Both the position numbers and the translations under genes were made by a program. From Weissella confusa (GTDB lineage Bacteria; Bacillota; Bacilli; Lactobacillales; Lactobacillaceae), in assembly GCA_016466735.1 (NCBI GenBank), contig JAAOED010000015.1, forward strand, positions 1 to 64,000: a stretch of 64,000 nt of DNA, written 5' to 3'. Numbering within the stretch: the first letter of the stretch is position 1; the number at the start of each line of letters is the position of its first letter. Below are positions 35,020 through 42,439 of this stretch, one piece after another. The notes below the pieces were generated by a model that did no database searches, was not told where the DNA came from, and saw only the letters and a list, made by a program, of their open reading frames with translations.

Positions 35020-35067
35020 TAAGATTATTAGAATAACTCTCATTTTAGTGGTGGAAGACATGCTCAT

Positions 35068-35718
35068 CTATACGTATTTGCTTCCCTCACGTACAGATAG
35101 CGATGACATCTCATCTTCATGTAATGCAATAAAATCACGCACCCAACCAGGATTCGTCTTACTATACTGACGCAACGCCCAACCAATGGCTTTGTTAATA
35201 AAGAACTCTGACGACCCAAAGTTGACCGTTAGAATTGCTGTCATTAATGCTGTGTCCGTTTGATCTTTCAAAAACAATTGATGCAGAATTGCTAAACGAC
35301 GCACCCACAAGTCATCATGCTGACTCCAAGCTAACATCGTCGCTTTTGTTTCAGGATACGTGACAACAATATGCCCAACTTCGTGCGCCATGTTATCAAC
35401 CGTATCCCACCATGACTTACGCATCGCCAGTGCTTGGAAACGTGCTAAATCATCAGGAACCAACAAATCCATCTGCGCTTTCAACATATCCAACGCCACA
35501 TATTGGTATTCACGTGCGTCTTGTTCCCAAGCAGTCTCCACAAAATCCCAGTCAATCACGCCGCTTTGCTTGGCGGCCTTGATAATCGGTTTCGTTAACT
35601 CTCGGCGAACCGGTGTTTTAATGCCCAAAAACGAAAACTGATTGCGTTGATACGCAGCCATCCCCACTGCCGTTTCTGGATCTGCATGTGCCTTAAGTAG
35701 ATTAAATACTTCTTGCAT
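35068..35718 (-). CDS. AlkD-like DNA alkylation repair protein
   Basis: A protein of about 216 residues built of ALK (HEAT-like) helical repeats: MAAYQRNQFSFLGIKTPVRREL, WDFVETAWEQDAREYQYVALDML, KSWWDTVDNMAHEVG, DDLWVRRLAILHQLFLKD, FFINKAIGWALRQYSKTNPGWV. AlkD glycosylases remove alkylated purines without base flipping; the Trp/Asp set in SWWDTVD and the RRLAI region are the family's active-site elements. The start at 35718 follows GGGAGG; the longer frame adds a non-homologous hydrophobic piece. Confidence 0.92.
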   Translation of the reverse strand: MQEVFNLLKAHADPETAVGMAAYQRNQFSFLGIKTPVRRELTKPIIKAAKQSGVIDWDFVETAWEQDAREYQYVALDMLKAQMDLLVPDDLARFQALAMRKSWWDTVDNMAHEVGHIVVTYPETKATMLAWSQHDDLWVRRLAILHQLFLKDQTDTALMTAILTVNFGSSEFFINKAIGWALRQYSKTNPGWVRDFIALHEDEMSSLSVREGSKYV

Positions 35719-35749
35719 AGCGCACCTCCCTCGTATTCTTAAGCACAAG

Positions 35750-35798
35750 TATAACAAAATAAAACACCCAACCTCGTATCCAAACAAAGCTAGGTGTT
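35750..35798 (-). terminator. Terminator of the small two-gene unit
   Basis: AACACC near 35763 pairs with GGTGTT near 35793 around an imperfect inner stem; the minus strand continues with TTTTATTTTG. Confidence 0.65.
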
Positions 35799-35815
35799 AA
35801 AAGTCATATTTTATA

Positions 35816-36025
35816 TTAAGCAGCTACGTTTTCGATAACTGCCAATACGTTTGCACGATAGTCAGATGACTCATCATTCAAACGGCAAATTGCATAGTAG
35901 GCATCCTTATAATCAAAGCCATCACGACGCGTTGCAGCGTAAACCATCAACAAGTTGCAAGCATCTTCAGCTGACTCAAGATTACGTAGCGTCTCGCCGG
36001 CTTCAATAGCACGGATATCTGACAT
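35816..36025 (-). CDS. Small acidic protein, unknown
   Basis: This 69-residue protein is Ala- and Asp-rich and predicted helical (GETLRNLESAEDACNLLMVYAATRRDG, YKDAYYAICRLNDES). No membrane segment or known motif. Its ATG follows the stop of the 56-residue gene without a gap, so the two are co-translated. Function unknown; the pair may sit under CcpA control through a cre site upstream. Confidence 0.7.
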   Translation of the reverse strand: MSDIRAIEAGETLRNLESAEDACNLLMVYAATRRDGFDYKDAYYAICRLNDESSDYRANVLAVIENVAA

Positions 36026-36196
36026 TTAGTCTTCGTAATCAAACGTATACCATGTTTGCATTTGCTCCAAAACTGGGGCAGCCCAACCTTCTTCACGAAC
36101 AACAGATGAAACCGTTTGGCCGGCACGCAACTTGCGTAGCACATTGTTGAAGTGGTTGTTTACATTAATAATATTCGTCGTCATCACAGCAGTCAT
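36026..36196 (-). CDS. Small protein, unknown (56 residues)
   Basis: A soluble 56-residue protein (NNHFNNVLRKLRAGQTVSSVV, then an aromatic acidic end QTWYTFDYED). AGAGG precedes its ATG, and an extended -10 (TGATATAGT) lies 37 bp upstream. It directly abuts the next gene. The RAGQTVSSVVREEGW region could be a small helix-turn-helix, but this is only a resemblance. Confidence 0.65.
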   Translation of the reverse strand: MTAVMTTNIINVNNHFNNVLRKLRAGQTVSSVVREEGWAAPVLEQMQTWYTFDYED

Positions 36197-36232
36197 GTCG
36201 TTTACCTCTAAATCAATTTTATCAATGCCTTT

Positions 36233-36328
36233 ACTATATCATGAACTTGTGAAAAAAGGAACAAAGAAACACTTAAAACGCCTTTGAATACGCTTACATA
36301 GCCATTTTATTTTGTGAAAACGTTATCA
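36233..36328 (-). promoter_or_regulatory. Promoter with upstream perfect cre
   Basis: An extended -10 TGATATAGT (-10 hexamer 36233-36238) has no good -35. A cre matching the consensus at all positions (TGAAAACGTTATCA, 36315-36328) lies about 80 bp upstream of it, a distance known for CcpA activation rather than repression. Confidence 0.6.
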
Positions 36329-36331
36329 TTT

Positions 36332-36706
36332 TTACAACTTTGACAGCTTTTCAGCAACGCGCTTATTGATTTTAACCTTCACATCATCCGTCCAACGCTT
36401 AGCCTGCATCTCACGTAAAGCATTCTCTGCGAATTCCGCAACATCGTTACCGACCAAATCAAGCACCGGCACATTGTTAGCTGCGCCTTCCTCGAAAAAG
36501 TCGATCAAATCGTAAATACCTGCCATCATATCCATGCCGTCGCCACCAGCAAACTGCCAGAAATAATTTTGCACTTCACCGATGACAATTTGATAATCCG
36601 CCGGCATCGCTTTAATACGCGCTTGTTGCTTGTTCCACTCCGCCTTATCTGCCTTCATTTGCTTGAAGTCAAACCACTTCTTAATATCTGTCCATTCTAG
36701 CGCCAT
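36332..36706 (-). CDS. DUF1048 family protein
   Basis: This 124-residue helical protein matches the DUF1048 pattern (KADKAEWNKQQARIKAMPADYQIVIGEVQNYFW, then YDLIDFFEEGAANNVPVLDLVGNDVAEFAENAL). DUF1048 genes are regularly paired with PadR regulators, as here (2 bp after the PadR gene). Their function is not known. AAGGAGAA precedes the start. Confidence 0.92.
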   Translation of the reverse strand: MALEWTDIKKWFDFKQMKADKAEWNKQQARIKAMPADYQIVIGEVQNYFWQFAGGDGMDMMAGIYDLIDFFEEGAANNVPVLDLVGNDVAEFAENALREMQAKRWTDDVKVKINKRVAEKLSKL

Positions 36707-36708
36707 CG

Positions 36709-37029
36709 TTAATTCTCCTTCAACTTGCTCAACTGCGCTGTGATAAAGCCCCAGCGTTCCCAGAAATCACGCAATTCTGCTTCGCCTGCTGCGTTCAGTG
36801 TGTAAAACTTACGCATCGGACCAACATCAGACTTCTTTTTTTCGACGTTCACGAGATTCTTCTTCTCCAAGCGAATCAAAATCGTGTAAACCGTGCCTTC
36901 GACGATATCTTCAAAACCGGCGTCTTGAAGGGTTTTGGTTATCTCATAACCATATGTTTCATGGCGGTTGATAATCTCAAGCACCACCCCTTCAAGGACT
37001 CCTTTCAGCATTTCTGTTATGCCAGTCAT
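36709..37029 (-). CDS. PadR-family regulator
   Basis: A 106-residue winged-helix regulator with the PadR signature (MLKGVLEGVVLEIINRHETYGYEITKTL, EGTVYTILIRLEKKNLV, RKFYTLNAAGEAEL). It precedes a DUF1048 gene in one operon and probably represses it through inverted repeats over the promoter (37054-37083 and 37098-37118). GAGGAAATA precedes the ATG. Confidence 0.93.
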   Translation of the reverse strand: MTGITEMLKGVLEGVVLEIINRHETYGYEITKTLQDAGFEDIVEGTVYTILIRLEKKNLVNVEKKKSDVGPMRKFYTLNAAGEAELRDFWERWGFITAQLSKLKEN

Positions 37030-37053
37030 ATTATTTCCTCACTACTTCGTATT

Positions 37054-37118
37054 ACTTAGTACCACTATATAGTAAAACTAAGTAGCCTGTTCGTCAACTA
37101 CTTTGTGTCACAAAGTAG
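37054..37118 (-). promoter_or_regulatory. PadR promoter and inverted repeats
   Basis: -35 TTGACG (37092-37097) and -10 TACTAT (37069-37074), 17 bp apart. ACTTAGT (37054-37060) and ACTAAGT (37077-37083) flank the -10, and CTACTTTG (37098-37105) with CAAAGTAG (37111-37118) abuts the -35. These are likely PadR binding sites. Confidence 0.68.
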
Positions 37119-37124
37119 CGAGCA

Positions 37125-37159
37125 CAAAAAACGCGCCTAGCTCAAAAGCTAAACGCGTT
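37125..37159 (-). terminator. Terminator of the DUF2075 gene
   Basis: AACGCG/CGCGTT (37130-37135 with 37154-37159) and TAGCT/AGCTA form a stem with two mismatches; a T run follows on the minus strand. Confidence 0.88.
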
Positions 37160-37167
37160 AATCACGA

Positions 37168-38337
37168 TTACTTATTCTCTTCTTGCAATTCAAGCAAACG
37201 TGCGCGCAAGGCATCATCGTATGCCGTCAAGTACAAACCGTACTTACCACGCTTAATCAAAACGTTCAAAACGTTGGCAATAAAGGCTTTGTACTCTTCT
37301 TCTGTGAACTTACGGTCTTGGCGCTTCTTGAAAATTTCCTTGTGAGAATACTTTTCAGGAATAATCGTCACGCTATCCGTCTTAGGATCGTAACCAAATG
37401 AAGGACCAATAATCATCCCCACATAGTTCAAATCGAATCCTTGCAGCGTGTAAATCGTCCCAACTTGGGTAATTGAACCCTCACGCTTTGCCCAGTGCGT
37501 ACGTTGTGGATCCCATTCGTCCCAAGGCAAGTTGAATGTATCCATTTCAACGTTGTGGCGTCCATCAATACGTGGGAATCCTGACGTGGCAACAACACGA
37601 CTTTGACCGAATTCCTTGTTTTTCGCCTTAATGGCTTCGTACAAATCACCCGCCTTGTCAAAGACCTTGAATTCAAAATCAGAATTGTTTGGGAATGGGT
37701 GCAATGGCTTTTCAGCCGTCAAATCATCCATCCAGTCCACTTGTTCTTGACTAGCCACCATTCGGTATTGGAAGTCCATGTCGAATTGGTGGTATGGGTG
37801 CTTGCCAATCGTCTTGAATAGCAAGTCCTTGTCCCAGTACATCTTTGATTGGAATACTTGGGCGAAGTCGTACACCACAACCACAACCTTGGCCAAATCC
37901 ATCAAGTCCTTCAATTGGTTTTCACCATTGTAGTGCATGTATGGTTCTGGCTTTGACAATAGCAAGTGCGCTTCGTCAACGAAAATAACATCGTACTTCC
38001 AGTTACGCTTTTGCGCGTTGTTAATCAATGGCGTAGGACGCGTAATGTCCTTATCGCGCATACCTGGAATATCAACAGCCAAATCCTTGTAGGCCTTGAA
38101 CAGCTCAGGGTGGTTAACAACCAATGCAGTCTTGTAACGCTTGTCAGTCATGTACTTAGTAACCAAGTTCATCAAAACAACTGACTTACCAGTACCAGCA
38201 GCACCTTGGATAATAGCCACACGGTGATCGTTTTGCTTCAAACCATCCCCAATGTAGGCGTTCATGTTAGAAATAACGGCTTCTTGTTGCGCTGATAGAT
38301 TATCAACGAAAAATTGTTCTTGTAAAATCTTATTCAT
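37168..38337 (-). CDS. DUF2075-type P-loop ATPase/helicase
   Basis: About 389 residues. A Walker A motif IIQGAAGTGKSVVLMNL (near residue 45) and Walker B YDVIFVDEAHLLL are followed by helicase motifs RVVATSGFPRID and IYTLQGFDLNYVGMIIGPSFGYD, typical of the DUF2075 group of superfamily-1-like ATPases. The role in vivo is unknown; other members are tied to nucleic acid processing and defence loci. I set the start at 38337 (MNKILQEQ). A TATAAT box lies only 10 bp upstream, so the mRNA is almost leaderless. Confidence 0.88.
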   Translation of the reverse strand: MNKILQEQFFVDNLSAQQEAVISNMNAYIGDGLKQNDHRVAIIQGAAGTGKSVVLMNLVTKYMTDKRYKTALVVNHPELFKAYKDLAVDIPGMRDKDITRPTPLINNAQKRNWKYDVIFVDEAHLLLSKPEPYMHYNGENQLKDLMDLAKVVVVVYDFAQVFQSKMYWDKDLLFKTIGKHPYHQFDMDFQYRMVASQEQVDWMDDLTAEKPLHPFPNNSDFEFKVFDKAGDLYEAIKAKNKEFGQSRVVATSGFPRIDGRHNVEMDTFNLPWDEWDPQRTHWAKREGSITQVGTIYTLQGFDLNYVGMIIGPSFGYDPKTDSVTIIPEKYSHKEIFKKRQDRKFTEEEYKAFIANVLNVLIKRGKYGLYLTAYDDALRARLLELQEENK

Positions 38338-38347
38338 AATGCTTTCA

Positions 38348-38353
38348 ATTATA
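38348..38353 (-). promoter_or_regulatory. -10 box very close to the DUF2075 start
   Basis: A consensus TATAAT ends 10 bp before the ATG at 38337, so transcription should begin within a few bases of the start codon. There is no good ribosome site, and the -35 is weak. Confidence 0.5.
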
Positions 38354-38441
38354 CAACGTGCACGCCTATTAAGCCACGAACCTTGCTGACAAAAAATACA
38401 TGACAATTTGTGCCGTTTCCAGCACTTTGCTCCTGACACGA

Positions 38442-38470
38442 CTGACAACTCGTCTCGCCTAGTGTATCCT
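38442..38470 (+). promoter_or_regulatory. Promoter of the small membrane gene
   Basis: CTGACA (38442-38447) and TATCCT (38465-38470), 17 bp apart, ahead of the gene starting at 38504. Confidence 0.6.
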
Positions 38471-38503
38471 AACAGCAATCAATCAGTTCAGGAGGAACCA
38501 ATC

Positions 38504-38713
38504 ATGCTATCTATTCAAACAATTTTGACATACGGAGTCATCGTCTTAGCTCTGATTCTTGTGATTTCAGGTATCGTCGGCATCATCAACTATATTCGCA
38601 AAAACGCTGGGCATGTCACATTTGGTGGCGGGGTTAAAAGTTTCTTCAAAGGCATTGGTTGGCCATTCATTTGGATGATTGAATTCGTCGGCTTGGCAAT
38701 TACATTCTTATAA
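38504..38713 (+). CDS. Small membrane protein, unknown
   Basis: A 69-residue protein with two hydrophobic segments (about 5-30 and 52-68) and a Gly/Lys loop (RKNAGHVTFGGGVKSFFKG). I do not recognise it. The strong GGAGGAACC site fixes the ATG at 38504, within a longer frame. It is divergent from the DUF2075 gene and directly followed by a strongly folded RNA. Confidence 0.72.
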   Translation: MLSIQTILTYGVIVLALILVISGIVGIINYIRKNAGHVTFGGGVKSFFKGIGWPFIWMIEFVGLAITFL

Positions 38714-38714
38714 A

Positions 38715-38841
38715 GCAGACTGAGAATGTCGCCCGTATCAGGTTCGTCTTTGGTCTTACGCCTGACCGAAGTCAGGGGTTTCAGACCAACAACTGCTGCG
38801 ATAAGACAGTTTCGAGCTTCACAGTCATGTGAGGCTTTTTT
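38715..38841 (+). ncRNA. Candidate structured RNA with terminator
   Basis: Nested helices: ACTG/CAGT (38719-38722 with 38807-38810), TCGC/GCGA (38729-38732 with 38798-38801), TTGGTCT/AGACCAA (38750-38756 with 38783-38789), and CCTGAC-CGAA-GTCAGG (38761-38776) inside. A separate terminator stem (38815-38823 with 38828-38836) and T6 close it. No coding potential. It may be a small RNA, or a riboswitch-like leader that lost its gene (the next ORF is an ABC relic). I cannot place it in a known class. Confidence 0.55.
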
Positions 38842-38850
38842 ATTATAAAT

Positions 38851-38967
38851 AATCTTGCCCCTTCATCTGGTGCTGGTAAATCAACAATCATCAAGATTAC
38901 GCTTGGCATGGAGAAAGCTGATGGTTGCCAAGCAACTGTTTTCGACACAGAGAGTGGTAATCGTTAG
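38851..38967 (+). pseudogene. ABC-transporter ATPase fragment
   Basis: An open stretch of 38 codons reads LAPSSGAGKSTIIKITLGMEKADG, an ABC Walker A region (GPNGAGKST-like) and its following helix, then ATVFDTESGNR and a stop. Start codon and all later ABC motifs are missing; weak traces continue to about 39100 in other frames. It is a relic. Confidence 0.8.
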
Positions 38968-39135
38968 ACGATGATCAAACCACAGTGAAAGTCCATTCGT
39001 CAGTCGCGTAAAGTGCAATATCTGAATTTGGTCAGCGGGCTGTTTAGGATTTTGGGATAAAAATCCCCCCAAAATCACTAAAATTATAACGAAGGGGTAA
39101 ATAACTGATTTTGTGTTCGTTTACCCGGATTTACA

Positions 39136-40377
39136 TCATAAATCCGTTTCCTTACTACGGTAGAAAACTATCGAAATACTTAGATACACTACCAATAGAA
39201 CCAGCAATCCAGATACTGTGAGAGTGGTCACTCTCATTCCAAATATCGGTATCGCCGACAATATTAACACCGTACCGATTGGTAATGAAATCGACGCAAT
39301 GCTATTTAACATTCCAGAAATACCAGCCAGATTTTCTGGCGTTGTTTTATCCATAATGATAGTCATCAGGCGTGGGTTAACTTTTCCCATTAGGTAGGCC
39401 ATTATCAACAATAACGGCATCCAGGCGTAATAAGTCACGTTGAAGAATAGCATAGCAAAGAAAACAATCATCACAAATACAACTGCAAGTGCAAGTGCAC
39501 GAATAGTCCAAGTTCGTAAAAAATCTTTTACGATTGTTGCCCCTAAAACGGACCCCATAATAAACAGTATGTTCACTACGACTACCAAAACACCGTATTC
39601 GGCTGTTGTGGTCCCGTTCAATAGATACAAATTTATAATGCCATCAAGGCTTCCACCGATAGCGTTTAAGATCACTAGGAATATCAGTATTACCGTAATT
39701 GGTAATTTGAAAGCGTCCGTCAGAACACTGAGTGCAGATTTAAAATTCGTTGTTTTCCCCTTTTCTTTTATGGCCGTTTGTTCATACAAAATTGGCGCAA
39801 TTTGTACGTTGCTTCGCCCGAGTGCCAAAAACATCCACGATACAACAAACATCCCTGCGTTTACAGCAAGGGCCGCAACGATGTTTCCCGTAATGGCAAA
39901 AAACGATACACCAGCGGCTTGCCCAATTGGTGCAAGGAGCATTCCCACGCTTTGAATAAAGCCCATAATTTTTTGTCGTTCATCGGTTGACGATAATTTC
40001 GTTTGGATAATCGGTAAGACTAACAAATTTGCGATTGCACCAATCGCATCAGATAGAAAGTTAATTGATAGCAATATTACCAAGAATGTTCCACGGTTCG
40101 CAGAAATCCCCGCGATTGCTACCACATATAGCAATGCTTGTAACAATTTACTAGCTATAAACACATTTGTTTTGTTTTGAATCCTATTGGCGATTCTCCC
40201 CCAAACAGCACCCAAAACACCCGTGGAAACAGATAACACATTAATGGCTACAATCCATGCGGCAGCGTTTGTATCACCTTTGACGTACATGAGAAGCATG
40301 ATATTAAAAAAGCTAACCCCCAGCACTTCGAATAAAGTGGACCCTGCCAATGTTACAAACAATTTTTTAAACACCAT
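39136..40377 (-). CDS. MFS transporter
   Basis: A 413-residue major facilitator with about twelve hydrophobic segments and a central charged loop (YEQTAIKEKGKTTNFKSA) near residue 205. The pattern (VWGRIANRIQNKTNVFIASKLLQ) is the loop 2-3 motif of efflux-type MFS proteins resembling MFS_3. GGGGAATTG precedes the ATG at 40377. The substrate is unknown; no regulator is next to it. Confidence 0.85.
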   Translation of the reverse strand: MVFKKLFVTLAGSTLFEVLGVSFFNIMLLMYVKGDTNAAAWIVAINVLSVSTGVLGAVWGRIANRIQNKTNVFIASKLLQALLYVVAIAGISANRGTFLVILLSINFLSDAIGAIANLLVLPIIQTKLSSTDERQKIMGFIQSVGMLLAPIGQAAGVSFFAITGNIVAALAVNAGMFVVSWMFLALGRSNVQIAPILYEQTAIKEKGKTTNFKSALSVLTDAFKLPITVILIFLVILNAIGGSLDGIINLYLLNGTTTAEYGVLVVVVNILFIMGSVLGATIVKDFLRTWTIRALALAVVFVMIVFFAMLFFNVTYYAWMPLLLIMAYLMGKVNPRLMTIIMDKTTPENLAGISGMLNSIASISLPIGTVLILSAIPIFGMRVTTLTVSGLLVLLVVYLSISIVFYRSKETDL

Positions 40378-40570
40378 AATCAATTCCCCACTTTCCGTCA
40401 ATCAATGTTAAATAGTGTCGCACGTTTTTTACGCCTGTATGCCTATCAGATATGTTCTATCAATGTTGGTTAGAAAACTTTTCCTTCGCGTTTCTCATCG
40501 CTTTATTTTCTAATCATACTATCATAATCCTATAACCTTTTACTAACTAAATTTAATAACAAGTATGTAT
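40378..40570. other. Intergenic region before the IS3 relic
   Basis: AT-rich, holding the 5' region of the MFS gene; no gene is seen. With the relic that follows, 40378-40790 has no intact gene. Confidence 0.5.
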
Positions 40571-40720
40571 GCCGCTCATATAACAAAGGAGAATATTTAT
40601 CCATCGACAAAAGCGTTGATTGATGCAATTAACAATTGGATACGGTATGACAACAATACACGAATTCAAGCAAAATTAAACGGCCACTCACCGGTAGAAT
40701 ACCGACAAATGGCCGCTTAA
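40571..40720 (+). pseudogene. C-terminal relic of an IS3-family transposase
   Basis: The frame reads INNWIRYDNNTRIQAKLNG and SPVEYRQMAA, matching the IS3/IS150 OrfB end (YINYYNTKRIKxKLxGxSPVEYR). The DDE core, OrfA and inverted repeats are absent. It marks a former insertion. Confidence 0.85.
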
Positions 40721-40755
40721 TCAGCTAAAATATTTTACTTTAACTTTTTGGGTAC

Positions 40756-40781
40756 ACCGCACTATCATTCAGCGGTTTTTT
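40756..40781 (+). terminator. Plus-strand terminator after the IS relic
   Basis: ACCGC (40756-40760) pairs with GCGGT (40772-40776), then TTTTT. Short stem, moderate strength. Confidence 0.55.
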
Positions 40782-40790
40782 CTGTTGCGC

Positions 40791-41309
40791 TCACAAATCC
40801 TTGTCCATCAAGATATCAGTCTGACGATCAGTCCCCATGTAAAAGTCGTGTGACTCACCAGTCTTTGAAAATCCCATCTTCTCGTAAAAATCAATCGCAT
40901 TCGGATTGTACTCCCAAACACCAAGCCAAATACGGTCCTTATGCAATTCATGGGCAACCTTTTCAGCTTCGCCAATGAAAACACGGCCCAATCCGCGTCG
41001 TTGGAAACTCTTACGAACATAGATACGTTCGACTTCGAGCGCCGCCTCACCCATTTCCTCAGACTGGGCATCCCCAACGTTCAGCTTCAAATAGCCTGCA
41101 ATTTCATCATCTACCATCACAAAATAGAATAATGAACCGGCATTTTCTAATTCTTTTGCAAGCACCGATTCTTGATATGCATCAGCCAAATAATCACGCA
41201 AATTTTCAGGTGTGTTTTGCGCACCGAATGTATCCGTAAACGTTTCAATGGAAATCTCACGTAGCTCATTTACATCAGCTACAGTTAGTCGCTTAAGCGT
41301 TGTCGTCAT
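40791..41309 (-). CDS. GNAT-family N-acetyltransferase
   Basis: A 172-residue acetyltransferase with the acetyl-CoA loop VRKSFQRRGLGRVFIGEAEKVA (motif A), the strand AGYLKLNVG, and the C-terminal NPNAIDFYEKMGFSKTGESHDFYMG. It resembles PaiA/spermidine-type and peptide N-acetyltransferases of lactobacilli, but the substrate cannot be told. It lies 9 bp after a MarR gene in one operon, and so is under that MarR. AGGAGAGA precedes the ATG. Confidence 0.92.
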   Translation of the reverse strand: MTTTLKRLTVADVNELREISIETFTDTFGAQNTPENLRDYLADAYQESVLAKELENAGSLFYFVMVDDEIAGYLKLNVGDAQSEEMGEAALEVERIYVRKSFQRRGLGRVFIGEAEKVAHELHKDRIWLGVWEYNPNAIDFYEKMGFSKTGESHDFYMGTDRQTDILMDKDL

Positions 41310-41318
41310 GTGTCTCTC

Positions 41319-41771
41319 CTAATACTCTCGTTGATGACCTTTCTTCACAGCATTCCAGTCACTCGCCACATTTTCACGCATCCGGTGCAACAAACCATTC
41401 AAAGTTTGCACTTCATCTGCTGTAAATCCTTGCAGCGCTACCTTTTCTGAATAATCATTTTCACGCTTGATAACGTCGTACAGTTCACGACCTTTATCAG
41501 TCACTTCTAAATGCTTAATCTTCAAATTTTCTGCGCTGTCACGCTTCACAATCATACCGTCCGCGAGTAGCTTCTTGACGGCACGCGCAACAGTGGTGCG
41601 ATCAACCATAATCCTCTCAGAAAGCTCTTCCTGGATGATGCCGGGATTTTCTGCGATACGTGCTAAGTACAGATACTGCCCCTTAGTCAAATCAAATGCC
41701 TTGAATTCAACATTACTAATTGAATCCAAAGCTCGGGCAATCATGCCAATTTCTCTCAAATTACTCGTCAT
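41319..41771 (-). CDS. MarR-family regulator
   Basis: A 150-residue winged-helix protein (KGQYLYLARIAENPGIIQEELSERIMVDRTTVARAVKKLLADGMI, wing KRDSAENLKIKHLEVTDKG). I place the start at 41771, after GAGG: the longer frame would run through the operator at 41808-41819 and a terminator at 41839-41875. It heads an operon with a GNAT gene. The operator is the same 12-mer as at the LysE/MarR locus at 29.5 kb. Confidence 0.92.
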   Translation of the reverse strand: MTSNLREIGMIARALDSISNVEFKAFDLTKGQYLYLARIAENPGIIQEELSERIMVDRTTVARAVKKLLADGMIVKRDSAENLKIKHLEVTDKGRELYDVIKRENDYSEKVALQGFTADEVQTLNGLLHRMRENVASDWNAVKKGHQREY

Positions 41772-41807
41772 ATTGTCATCCTCGATGAATATCTTAACTT
41801 GTTTTTG

Positions 41808-41819
41808 TTGCATTTGCAA
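41808..41819. promoter_or_regulatory. MarR operator
   Basis: TTGCATTTGCAA, the exact reverse complement of the two operators at 29544 and 29586, sits 37 bp upstream of the MarR start. Confidence 0.82.
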
Positions 41820-41838
41820 CAAAAGATATTCTAAATAA

Positions 41839-41875
41839 AAAGCAATCAACCTATGCAGCCATAGATTAATTGCTT
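41839..41875 (-). terminator. Terminator of the three-helix membrane gene
   Basis: AAAGCAAT/ATTGCTTT and CTATG/CATAG stems are followed on the minus strand by a T run. It is nearly identical to the terminator at 42392. Confidence 0.82.
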
Positions 41876-41951
41876 TCACCCTAATTTACAGAACAGACCG
41901 GGCTACAAACATCCCGAAACCAACGGGCAATGTCTTTTCATTTTTTAGTTT

Positions 41952-42245
41952 TTAATCTTTAAAATGTGCGATTAATTGCGTCGTCCAAACCCATATACGT
42001 TTAGTATATAAAAATATAAATACGCCAATTAGAATTTCAATCAACCCAATAAGCCACCAAATATCAGTTTTTAGCATATTAAGTAACACAATAAATATTG
42101 CAACAGCACCTACAATAAAAATCAACGAAACAATGTACGCAATAATTGATAACCAGAAGCGGTATCCAAACTGCTTTTTGCCCTCTAACGTAAATAACTC
42201 ATCGGCAAATAAAATTATCACCCCTAAAATATCTTCCATGCTCAT
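41952..42245 (-). CDS. Membrane protein, unknown
   Basis: A 97-residue protein with hydrophobic segments near 30-55 and 62-82 and possibly a weaker one at 5-16, and a basic C-terminal end (WTTQLIAHFKD). No family recognised. Its terminator is a near copy of that of the next upstream gene, suggesting the intervening block arose by local duplication or hairpin spread. Confidence 0.65.
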   Translation of the reverse strand: MSMEDILGVIILFADELFTLEGKKQFGYRFWLSIIAYIVSLIFIVGAVAIFIVLLNMLKTDIWWLIGLIEILIGVFIFLYTKRIWVWTTQLIAHFKD

Positions 42246-42391
42246 TTCCCATCATCTTTTCAAACACATTCATAAATAGTAAACACCCATTTTTAATAAG
42301 CCTTTGTACTCAAAATGTATAATTAAACGCGGCAATTGTGAATAATGGACTTTTGATACTTCATTAAGTTCAACAACCAGTTACACATAAC

Positions 42392-42430
42392 AAAAAGCAA
42401 CCAACCTATGAAGCCATAGATTGATTGCTC
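42392..42430 (-). terminator. Terminator of the cupin operon
   Basis: A stem of AAAGCAA and CTATG arms like that at 41839, with a handful of base changes, followed on the minus strand by TTTTTGTTATG. Confidence 0.82.
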
Positions 42431-42439
42431 TCAGAGTTA

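Noticed and set aside
40571-40720. A functional insertion sequence
   Set aside because: Only the last part of an IS3-type transposase is present; no OrfA, catalytic core or inverted repeats were seen.
41772-41879. N-terminal extension of the second MarR gene
   Set aside because: It would run through the operator and the terminator of the upstream gene; a good ribosome site supports the start at 41771.
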